This document shows, piece after piece, positions 1-5,040 of a stretch of 7,512 nucleotides of DNA. The DNA lies in the NCBI GenBank assembly GCA_031264715.1, contig JAISDP010000121.1, positions 1 to 7,512 of the forward strand, read 5' to 3'. Every line of letters begins with the position of its first letter. Position 1 is the stretch's first letter. This DNA comes from Bacteroidales bacterium. GTDB taxonomy: Bacteria > Bacteroidota > Bacteroidia > Bacteroidales > UBA4181. The translations under genes were made by a program, and so were the position numbers. The notes below the pieces were generated by a model that searched no databases, was not told the DNA's origin, and saw only the letters and a program-made list of their open reading frames with translations.

Positions 1-50
1 GTACCGAGGGTTAGCACAGAAACCAGGAAGAAGATGAATGATTTTTTCAC
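1..50 (-). CDS. N-terminal signal peptide of an exported protein, cut by the left edge
   Basis: Reading leftward from a GTG at 50-48 gives MKKSFIFFLVSVLTLG before the sequence ends. Two lysines followed by about a dozen hydrophobic residues form a typical Sec signal peptide start, so the product is probably exported to the periplasm or outer membrane, possibly as a lipoprotein. The lipobox or cleavage site would lie outside the window. GTG was chosen because no ATG is in frame upstream and an in-frame TAG occurs at about 85-87. A consensus Bacteroides promoter 60-90 bases upstream supports a real gene. Only 16 codons are visible, so no family can be assigned. Confidence 0.55.
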   Translation of the reverse strand, partial: MKKSFIFFLVSVLTLG

Positions 51-110
51 GAAAATAAAATTTGATGAAATGCTGATGCTGCCCTAAGGAACATCAATGC
101 TTAAAAAGCC

Positions 111-142
111 CAAATCTACGGAAATTTTCCGTACCTGCCAAA
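111..142 (-). promoter_or_regulatory. Consensus Bacteroides-type promoter for the left-edge gene
   Basis: On the minus strand a TTTG (142-139) is followed by exactly 20 bases and then TAGATTTG (118-111). This matches the published Bacteroides sigma-ABfr pattern of a -33 TTTG, 19-21 bases, and a -7 TAnnTTTG. Transcription would begin near 104-108, giving a leader of about 55 bases before the GTG at 50. It is the only promoter in the window with both boxes matching in full. Confidence 0.65.
117..133. promoter_or_regulatory. 17-base palindrome overlapping the promoter, candidate operator
   Basis: The sequence TACGGAAATTTTCCGTA is a perfect inverted repeat of 8-base arms around one central base. 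It covers the promoter spacer and touches the first bases of the -7 box of the minus-strand promoter. Because it lies upstream of the predicted start site it would not be in the transcript, so a DNA-binding dimer site is more likely than an RNA hairpin. The binding protein is unknown. Confidence 0.45.
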
Positions 143-208
143 AAAATTACCGTAAAGGCACAAACCTCATTTCCACCTTATTTTTCTAACAAAAACAACC
201 CGTGAAAA

Positions 209-229
209 TTTTGAATTTTGAATTTTGAA
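209..229. repeat. 7-base tandem repeat in left arm (TTTTGAA x3)
   Basis: Three perfect TTTTGAA units lie at 209-215, 216-222 and 223-229. The same array appears in inverted orientation in the right arm, at about 514-535, as repeats of TTCAAAA. The unit count is equal in both arms. Confidence 0.8.
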
Positions 230-236
230 TTGTTTC

Positions 237-272
237 GTTGATCCTGTTGTCCCTGTTGTCCCTTTTGTCCCT
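237..272. repeat. 9-base tandem repeat in left arm (GTTGTCCCT type, 4 units)
   Basis: Four 9-base units lie at 237-245 (GTTGATCCT), 246-254 and 255-263 (both GTTGTCCCT) and 264-272 (TTTGTCCCT). The array directly precedes the inner edge of the arm. The length of 9 would keep a reading frame, but no supporting gene surrounds it. Confidence 0.8.
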
Positions 273-286
273 GACAGGTCTGTAAA

Positions 287-318
287 ACGACCTGACAGGC
301 TGCGTATCCTGTGGTCGT
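287..318. repeat. Hairpin in the centre of the inverted-repeat element
   Basis: The bases ACGACC (287-292) pair with GGTCGT (313-318), and ACAGG (295-299) pairs with CCTGT (308-312). This gives an 11-base-pair stem with a two-base bulge (TG, 293-294) and an 8-base loop. No T-run follows on either strand, so a rho-independent terminator is unlikely. Confidence 0.5.
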
Positions 319-322
319 CCAA

Positions 323-361
323 AAACCTCATTTTCACCTTATTTTTCTAACAAAAACAACC
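323..361. repeat. Third copy of the 39-base outer-arm module
   Basis: This stretch repeats 162-200 in the same orientation with one difference in 39 bases (C to T in the TTTCCACC part). An inverted copy forms the outer part of the right arm at about 543-581. The module is therefore present three times in 420 bases, and it is more alike between the two direct copies than between the two arms. Confidence 0.8.
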
Positions 362-470
362 TCAGTAGCAGATTGTTGCATCAAAGTTTCCTGATCTCAT
401 TACCTTATTAAATGTGGCATGAATCCTGTAAAAGCGAAATGCGGGCATCAAAAGGGTAATGTAGGCTGTC

Positions 471-506
471 AGGGACAATAGGGACAAAAAGGACAACAGG
501 GACAAT
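471..506. repeat. 9-base tandem repeat in right arm (AGGGACAAT type, 4 units)
   Basis: Four 9-base units lie at 471-479 (AGGGACAAT), 480-488 (AGGGACAAA), 489-497 (AAGGACAAC) and 498-506 (AGGGACAAT). They are the inverted counterpart of 237-272. The unit number matches, but the order of variants differs, so the two arms have drifted or been rearranged within the array. Confidence 0.8.
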
Positions 507-680
507 GAAACAATTCAAAATTCAAAATTCAAAATTTTTCACGGGTTGTTTTGTTATTGAAATAAGGTGGAAATGAGGTTTGTTGATCCACGAATTGCGC
601 AAGATATTGTCTTGTGTATTTGATGCCGGATGGGGAGGGTGTCGGCCTCTACCCGAGCTGCGCCTGCGGCTTGCGCGGGG

Positions 681-729
681 CAATCCAAATTGGATGCCTG
701 ACGGCGTCGAGCTGCGTAGCCTGACAGGT
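681..729. repeat. 49-base dispersed repeat, copy A
   Basis: This copy runs from CAATCCAAATTGG to CTGACAGGT. It matches copy B (908-956) at 41 of 49 positions without gaps. Both read GNPxWxPxGxELRSLTG in one plus-strand frame, but no complete plausible protein surrounds either. The 5' part contains a small palindrome (ATCCAA, A, TTGGAT). I take it as a member of a dispersed intergenic repeat family in Bacteroidetes genomes. The family assignment is from general impression only. Confidence 0.65.
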
Positions 730-730
730 T

Positions 731-752
731 GTATGCGCAAGCTTACGCATAC
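731..752. repeat. 22-base near-perfect palindrome
   Basis: GTATGCG (731-737) pairs with CGCATAC (746-752), and AAGCTT sits symmetrically at the centre. Only one position in each half breaks the symmetry. It directly follows repeat copy A and may be part of the same repeat unit. Confidence 0.5.
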
Positions 753-759
753 CGTGTGC

Positions 760-777
760 GTTTCCCGTCAGGGAAAC
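760..777. repeat. Perfect 7-base-pair hairpin with GTCA loop
   Basis: GTTTCCC (760-766) pairs with GGGAAAC (771-777) across the loop GTCA. The hairpin contains an inverted copy of the nonamer CCTGACGGG (764-772) that recurs through this region. No T-run follows. Confidence 0.5.
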
Positions 778-815
778 CATATCAATAGAAAAAGGGATGC
801 ACCGCCACCGGACCA

Positions 816-833
816 AAACCCCGTATGGGGTTT
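816..833 (-). terminator. Hairpin downstream of the DUF5682 gene, possible terminator
   Basis: AAACCCC (816-822) pairs perfectly with GGGGTTT (827-833) across GTAT. Read on the minus strand the stem ends in GGGGTTTT, so a short T-run completes it. It lies about 130 bases past the stop of the minus-strand DUF5682 gene and is the best terminator candidate there. The T-run is short and partly inside the stem, so the call is weak. Confidence 0.35.
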
Positions 834-907
834 CATATGATGAATCACCTGTGGAGACTGGCGGATGTTTCCCGTATTGATTCTATGGATATGAATACCC
901 TGACGGG

Positions 908-956
908 CAATCCATATTGGACGCCCGCCGGCGCAGAGTTGCGTAGCCTGACGGGT
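908..956. repeat. 49-base dispersed repeat, copy B, next to the DUF5682 stop codon
   Basis: This copy runs from CAATCCATATTGG to CCTGACGGGT and matches copy A (681-729) at 41 of 49 positions. Its edge is three bases from the stop codon of the DUF5682 gene (962-960). The repeat therefore abuts the end of the gene without entering it. Confidence 0.65.
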
Positions 957-959
957 CAT

Positions 960-3245
960 CTAAAAATCGAATTCAAAATCATTCAATTCGTCCAATTTCT
1001 GCGTTTCCGTTTCGGTAAGTTCGGAAGTGAGGGTTTCGGCGGTATGTTCGGCGCCGGTATTCCAGAAATCGCCCAACAGTTCGGCAATACTGTTTTTATG
1101 GTTGGGTTCGAACGATCCGAATGTGCGTCGCAGGAATACTGCCGAGCGATAAAATTCCTCCTGATCAAGGCTTTGGATATACCGGTCGAGTTCCCGCCAG
1201 AGCGATATGCGCGACAGTAATGCATAACGGTTACGTCCCGAAAGGCCTGCGAACCAACCGGCGCCGAGTTCGGCAGGAATACCGGGCGACAGGCGGCGCG
1301 ACACTTCTCTTGCACAATCATCGTCACTCACCGTGTTGCGTTCCAGTAATATCGAGAAGGCGACACCTGAAAGCCGCGTATTCCGGTCGTCACGCATGGC
1401 CAGTTTGCGTAATTCTTCCATCCAGATGCTGGAGTCCACCACGTCGTACTGTTCCTGTGAAATCAAATCCATTGTGTTAATGGCTGTAGCAATTTCGTTG
1501 GCAGCCTTATCGTCGCACGAGGCAGCATCAACCGCCAGCAGTGCGCCGCGCAGAAAAAGCTGCTGCAACAGGGGAACGAGCGGAGCAAGATCAAACCGGC
1601 GGATGTCGCCATACCGGATCAATACGGATAACTCGCGTGCAGCGCCGGCCGTTTCCCTGAACGAACCGGAATCGACCCCCAATTGCTGAAGGACGCCCAG
1701 CGCACCGGTAAAACTTTCGATCAGGCGACATTCACAAGCGGTACGGATTAAAGCGGCTGCATCCCGGATATTGGTACAGGCATCCAACCGCTCCTTCAAC
1801 TCGAACGCAGCAGCTATTTCCAGTGTTTCGCCTTTCAGGTTCGATTCTACTACTTCTATTTCGATTTCGGGAGTCCATTGCAGCGACCATTTTTCGGACC
1901 AGGTGGCCGCAGCCTGCGCCGCCGGTAACAAGACGGAGAAATGAATACCGAGCAGTTTCAACCGGTGAAAGAAGGTGGAACGGTTCAAGTCGATGAAAGC
2001 GGCTTCCCCGGATTTTACCTGGCGGTTTTCCCGCAGGTCGAGCGCCAGTTCCTGTGCCACCGTCGATTTGTAATTGGCGAGCTTGAGACGTTTCAGTTCG
2101 CGGGACACGTCGTCCTGCACGGGTGTCTGGCTAAGGCCTTCGGGCAGGCTTCCGATGGCAGCGCCGATGTCGGCCATGTTGATGGCCCCGGCTACCGATG
2201 GCAGGTCGCCATATCCGAGACAGGTCACCGCGGCGTCGTGCAGGTCGCGCAGCACAGGCAGGCTGCCGCCATGCAGCGACGACAGCGAGTTGGCCAGCCG
2301 CACGGCTTCAATCACCGAGGCAGACGAAGCATTACTGCCTGCCGCACGAAGCGCTCCGCCTACATGCGACAGATATATGGCGGGCAACCTGTCGAGCGTA
2401 CCTTCCTGCATACATTGCCACATCATTTCGTAATAATAGGGCGCGCGATTGCCTGCCCCATAACCGGTACGACTGCTCAAGCGATGGTATGAATACGGCA
2501 TCAGCGTCATGCGGGTGGCAACCCGTGGCAGGGCGGCCAGCTCGTCGTCAGTCATCGCCGGAAGGCTGTTGTGCAGGCCGCTTACATGATAAGCGCCCAC
2601 TACGGCAACAATCTGTTCCGGCTTTACGCCGCTGCCGATTACCCGCTGTATCTCGCGGCGCATGTGTGCTTCGCGGATCAGGTTGCAGGCAAAATCCGAC
2701 GGCGCAGCACGGTATTCCTCATCGACCACCAAACGGCGCATCTCTCCCGATTGCAGACTCACGCCTTCGCAGTAAGCGCCATGGTTGAGGTTGTGCTCGA
2801 AGTTACGCTCCCAGTAGCTATCGTAGTCGTCCTCATCAACGCTGGCCGATAGCCGGTCGTACAGGCCATTGTGGAAACGGTAATACTCCTTCCGTTCCTC
2901 GGATATGTCTTCGCCGGTACGCTCCTGTTTCAGTTTCAGGATGATATCCGAAGGCAGATCGATAAAACGCAAGTCTACTTTGTGGCGGACAGCCCACACG
3001 ATGGCCTGGTATTCGGGCGAGTATTCGGCAAAGGGATAAAGTACGGTTTCAATGGGGAATTCGGTAGTGTAGGCCATCAAGGCAACAGGCGGTTTTACCC
3101 GTTTATCTGCTACGCTGCGAAGTATTTCCACTGCATCGGCAGGCCCTTCGACAAGCACACAGCGAGGCTTCAACTCATCCAGGTAACGATTGAGGTGCCA
3201 GGCAGCAGCAGGCGAAAGATGACGGACTCCAAAAATGTTAAACAT
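960..3245 (-). CDS. DUF5682 family protein (TraB/ChaN-like N-terminal region)
   Basis: The product is 761 residues, is soluble (no signal peptide or membrane helix is obvious), and has no assigned biochemical role. The N-terminal third carries the family hallmarks: FGVRHLSPAAAW (5-16), VLVEGPADA (30-38), FIDLPSD (94-100), VVGAYHVSGL (215-224), and YSYHRLSSRTGYGAG (251-265) followed by APYYYE. The RH, EGP and GAxH motifs resemble those of the TraB/ChaN/erythromycin-esterase-like superfamily, which is an inference. The remainder is mostly helical-looking with no known motif. DUF5682 genes usually sit with a MoxR-type AAA ATPase, a VWA protein and a SWIM zinc-finger protein. Here the only partner is mscS, which ends 19 bases upstream, so the two are probably co-transcribed. 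The ATG at 3245 is the first start after the mscS stop. The TAG stop lies beside a dispersed repeat. Confidence 0.8.
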   Translation of the reverse strand: MFNIFGVRHLSPAAAWHLNRYLDELKPRCVLVEGPADAVEILRSVADKRVKPPVALMAYTTEFPIETVLYPFAEYSPEYQAIVWAVRHKVDLRFIDLPSDIILKLKQERTGEDISEERKEYYRFHNGLYDRLSASVDEDDYDSYWERNFEHNLNHGAYCEGVSLQSGEMRRLVVDEEYRAAPSDFACNLIREAHMRREIQRVIGSGVKPEQIVAVVGAYHVSGLHNSLPAMTDDELAALPRVATRMTLMPYSYHRLSSRTGYGAGNRAPYYYEMMWQCMQEGTLDRLPAIYLSHVGGALRAAGSNASSASVIEAVRLANSLSSLHGGSLPVLRDLHDAAVTCLGYGDLPSVAGAINMADIGAAIGSLPEGLSQTPVQDDVSRELKRLKLANYKSTVAQELALDLRENRQVKSGEAAFIDLNRSTFFHRLKLLGIHFSVLLPAAQAAATWSEKWSLQWTPEIEIEVVESNLKGETLEIAAAFELKERLDACTNIRDAAALIRTACECRLIESFTGALGVLQQLGVDSGSFRETAGAARELSVLIRYGDIRRFDLAPLVPLLQQLFLRGALLAVDAASCDDKAANEIATAINTMDLISQEQYDVVDSSIWMEELRKLAMRDDRNTRLSGVAFSILLERNTVSDDDCAREVSRRLSPGIPAELGAGWFAGLSGRNRYALLSRISLWRELDRYIQSLDQEEFYRSAVFLRRTFGSFEPNHKNSIAELLGDFWNTGAEHTAETLTSELTETETQKLDELNDFEFDF

Positions 3246-3264
3246 GGTCGAAATACAATTTTAC

Positions 3265-4143
3265 TTATTCCTTCTTCAAAATCACATTGGTGCATGGGAA
3301 TGGTATCTCAATGCCTTCCCGGTCAAAGCGTTCCTTGAGTGATTTAAGCAGGTCGCATTTCAAAACATAAGCATCGCCGGTATTGGCCGCCCATGCCCAA
3401 GCCCGCAAGTTGACCGATGAGTTAGCCCATTCGATCACCCGCACCACCACCTGCGGCGTGCCGTCATTTTTTTCGGCTTTGGTGCGGTTATCAATCAACA
3501 GAGGGTGTTTCACGGCTTCTTCCTGCATAACGACCATTGCCCGGTTGATATCCGACCCATAGCCGATGCCTACATCAATAAAAGCACAGGTGGCTGCACT
3601 TGTGATCGATGAATTAATAATCGACTGGTTGTTGAGTACATTGTTGGGAACGATGATCATCCGGTTCTCGCTATTTTTGATGGTAGTATGCCGTAGCGAG
3701 ATATCCACCACTGTGCCCGTGTTTCCGCCGCCCATATCGATATAGTCGCCTACGCGGAAGGGCTTGAACAGCACCATGAAGATGCCGCTCACGATATTCG
3801 AAATAGCTTGTTGTGAACCAAATCCAACGGCAGCAGCCAAAATTCCGGCGCCGGCCAGCAGTGTCTTGGACAACTGCTGCATGCCCGGCACTTGATTAAT
3901 CATCGAAAGGAAACCGACACCATAAGTGGTGTAAATCATAACGTTCCTGATAAAAATAAGGTTGGTTTTGTCGATCGATTGCTTTTCGCGGCGGTCGATG
4001 AGCCTTTTAAATATCCTGCGCTCCAGGAACACAAGCGCCGCCAGCAGGACATATATCAATACGATCTTGATGCCGATGGTAACCAACTGTATCAGCATGT
4101 CGTGCGAAAAGAACCTGTCGAGAAATGCTTTACTTTCTTTCAT
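3265..4143 (-). CDS. MscS-type small-conductance mechanosensitive channel
   Basis: This is an inner-membrane channel expected to open under membrane tension and release solutes during osmotic downshock. At 292 residues it is near the size of E. coli MscS. Three membrane segments are visible at about 17-40, 66-84 and 91-127. The third is the pore helix, with the small-residue pattern AGAGILAAAVGFG (97-109), then SQQAISNIVSG and the signature KPFRVGDYI (127-135). The beta domain follows with GTVVDISLRHTTIKNSENRM (143-162) and IIVPNN (163-168), then the alpha/beta cage domain ending in GIEIPFPCTNVILKK. No extra sensor domain is present. The ATG at 4143 gives a normal short N-terminus. The gene is followed after 19 bases by the DUF5682 gene and is divergent from the sigma factor. 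Confidence 0.93.
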   Translation of the reverse strand: MKESKAFLDRFFSHDMLIQLVTIGIKIVLIYVLLAALVFLERRIFKRLIDRREKQSIDKTNLIFIRNVMIYTTYGVGFLSMINQVPGMQQLSKTLLAGAGILAAAVGFGSQQAISNIVSGIFMVLFKPFRVGDYIDMGGGNTGTVVDISLRHTTIKNSENRMIIVPNNVLNNQSIINSSITSAATCAFIDVGIGYGSDINRAMVVMQEEAVKHPLLIDNRTKAEKNDGTPQVVVRVIEWANSSVNLRAWAWAANTGDAYVLKCDLLKSLKERFDREGIEIPFPCTNVILKKE

Positions 4144-4166
4144 ACAATTTCAAATTAAAATAAGGA

Positions 4167-4174
4167 CAAAAATA
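4167..4174 (-). promoter_or_regulatory. Candidate -7 box for the mscS-DUF5682 transcript
   Basis: The minus strand reads TATTTTTG at 4174-4167, matching TAnnTTTG, and is placed for a leader of about 15-20 bases before the mscS ATG. No TTTG is found 19-21 bases upstream (the nearest is GTTG at 4200-4197), so the -33 half is weak. The 4144-4340 interval is otherwise AT-rich and holds the divergent sigma promoter. Confidence 0.4.
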
Positions 4175-4266
4175 GAAAGAACCTTTGAAAAAACAGCAAC
4201 ATGAGGAAGAATAGAGATAAATTTAAAATAGGGTTTGAGTATTTCCCCCAATTTTCATCGTCCGCC

Positions 4267-4299
4267 TGTGGGCATATTGGAAATTTTCATGTAGATTTG
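4267..4299 (+). promoter_or_regulatory. Candidate promoter of the ECF sigma gene
   Basis: TAGATTTG at 4292-4299 matches the Bacteroides -7 pattern. TGTG at 4267-4270, 21 bases upstream, matches three of four -33 bases. Transcription would start near 4306, with a leader of about 35 bases. Just upstream, GGAAATTTTC (4279-4288) is identical to the core of the palindrome at 117-133 in the left-edge promoter. Confidence 0.45.
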
Positions 4300-4340
4300 T
4301 AGCCATTTTAATTCCGGGATAAAATAACTGTCGCTCCAAA

Positions 4341-4928
4341 ATGGGAAATCCGTTCGACCAGAGTCCGTCGTTGAGTGATGTGCAGCAATTCAACGAAATA
4401 TTCAGGGAATACCGTTTGCGGTATGTCATGTTCGCAAAATCATATGTAAAAGACGAGTTTGCAGCTGAGGATATTGTGATGGACGCTTTGATGAGCTATT
4501 GGGAAAAACGGAGCGAGTTAACAGGAATCAGCAACTTATATGCTTATATCCTTACCATTGTCAAAAACATGTCGCTTAATTATTTGGAACACCGGCAAAC
4601 GGTGATGCAGGTACAGGAACAGATCGGCCTGCATGAACTCCGCGAGCTTAATTTCCGGATTTCCACTCTGCGTGCGTGCGAGCCGGAAGAGCTTTTTTCG
4701 ACCGAGATCATGGCCATTCTCGAAAAGACCCTGCAAAACCTCCCGGAACAAACCCGCCGTATATTTACACTCAGTCGTATCGAAAACAGAAGCCATAGGG
4801 AAATTGCCTGCATGACAGGAATATCCACCAAGGCCGTTGAGTTTCATATCACCAAAGTACTGAAAGCGCTTCGTGTCAATTTGAAAGATTATATGCCACT
4901 GCTATTGTTGTATTTGGCCCCGCCTTAA
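4341..4928 (+). CDS. ECF-type RNA polymerase sigma-70 factor, Bacteroides type
   Basis: This is an alternative sigma factor that would direct RNA polymerase to a small regulon. Of its 195 residues, region 2 spans about 17-84 (FREYRLRYVMFAKSYVKDEF, then AAEDIVMDALMSYW, then LYAYILTIVKN). Region 4 spans about 120-180 (LQNLPEQTRRIFTLSRIENR, then a helix-turn-helix SHREIACMTGISTKAVEFHI). The leucine-rich tail LKDYMPLLLLYL is typical of Bacteroidetes members. Such factors are normally followed by a FecR-like anti-sigma gene and a SusC/SusD pair for nutrient uptake. Here the next gene is IMP dehydrogenase, so the partner is missing or lies elsewhere. The ATG at 4341 is well placed behind a TAGATTTG box. 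The target genes cannot be told from the window. Confidence 0.93.
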   Translation: MGNPFDQSPSLSDVQQFNEIFREYRLRYVMFAKSYVKDEFAAEDIVMDALMSYWEKRSELTGISNLYAYILTIVKNMSLNYLEHRQTVMQVQEQIGLHELRELNFRISTLRACEPEELFSTEIMAILEKTLQNLPEQTRRIFTLSRIENRSHREIACMTGISTKAVEFHITKVLKALRVNLKDYMPLLLLYLAPP

Positions 4929-4942
4929 CCCCTGTGCGGAGA

Positions 4943-4967
4943 GGGAATGTGCAAACGGGCACATCCC
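4943..4967 (+). terminator. Hairpin after the sigma gene, weak terminator candidate
   Basis: GGG (4943-4945) and ATGTGC (4947-4952) pair with GCACAT (4959-4964) and CCC (4965-4967), with one bulged A and a six-base loop AAACGG. It lies 15 bases after the sigma stop codon. No T-run follows, so termination would be inefficient or factor-dependent. A second small hairpin (GCATG, TAT, CATGC) lies at 4974-4986. Confidence 0.35.
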
Positions 4968-5008
4968 CGGTTAGCATGTATCATGCAGCAGCGCATTTAT
5001 ATTTTCTG

Positions 5009-5016
5009 TAACTTTG
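5009..5016 (+). promoter_or_regulatory. Candidate -7 box of the IMP dehydrogenase gene
   Basis: TAACTTTG matches TAnnTTTG and predicts transcription starting near 5023, about 17 bases before the ATG at 5041. No TTTG lies 19-21 bases upstream. The box overlaps an in-frame TTG at 5014, which argues against using that TTG as a start codon. Confidence 0.45.
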
Positions 5017-5040
5017 CCAAACTTTTCAAAAAACGGTACA

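Larger units (their letters stand above)
161..582. repeat. Composite inverted-repeat element (117-base arms, 188-base centre)
   Basis: The left arm is 161-277 and the right arm 466-582. The reverse complement of the right arm follows the left arm over its whole length, with a few substitutions and compensating one-base gaps. From the outside inward each arm holds an approximately 39-base module starting CAAACCTCATTTCCACC, a 7-base tandem array (TTTTGAA three times), and a 9-base tandem array of four units. The centre (278-465) contains a hairpin and an extra copy of the outer module, but no open reading frame of note. No transposase is present and no target-site duplication is seen at 156-160 versus 583-587. 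It may be a non-autonomous mobile element, a pair of inserted repeats or a remnant. The arms could form a cruciform or a long hairpin RNA. Confidence 0.8.

Noticed and set aside
35..88. Plus-strand 17-codon frame starting MNDFFTKIKF
   Set aside because: It is antisense to the signal-peptide start and leader of the left-edge gene, and nothing else supports it.
161..582. CRISPR array
   Set aside because: The repeats are short tandem units without spacers of constant length, and the larger copies are inverted rather than regularly spaced direct repeats. No cas gene is present.
161..582. Insertion sequence
   Set aside because: There is no transposase frame between or beside the arms and no target-site duplication at the edges. 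A non-autonomous element remains possible and is reported as such.
580..840. Plus-strand open frame of 86 codons starting with TTG
   Set aside because: It runs from the inverted-repeat edge through repeat copy A and three hairpins, with low-complexity arginine/proline content and no family likeness. The frame is explained by the repeats.
522..959. Minus-strand open frames at 522-740 and 768-959
   Set aside because: Both are antisense readings of repeat copies A and B. Their peptides have no plausible composition or start context.
825..1220. Plus-strand open frame of 131 codons
   Set aside because: Its first part is repeat copy B and its second part is antisense to the 3' end of the well-supported DUF5682 gene.
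1941..2852. Long plus-strand frames antisense to the DUF5682 gene
   Set aside because: The minus-strand frame has clear family motifs, while the antisense peptides are rich in Arg, Pro, Cys and Ala with no motif. They are shadows of biased codon use.
5014..5040. Upstream TTG start for the IMP dehydrogenase
   Set aside because: It overlaps the TAACTTTG promoter box, adds nine residues not expected in the family, and shifts the landmark residues from their family positions.
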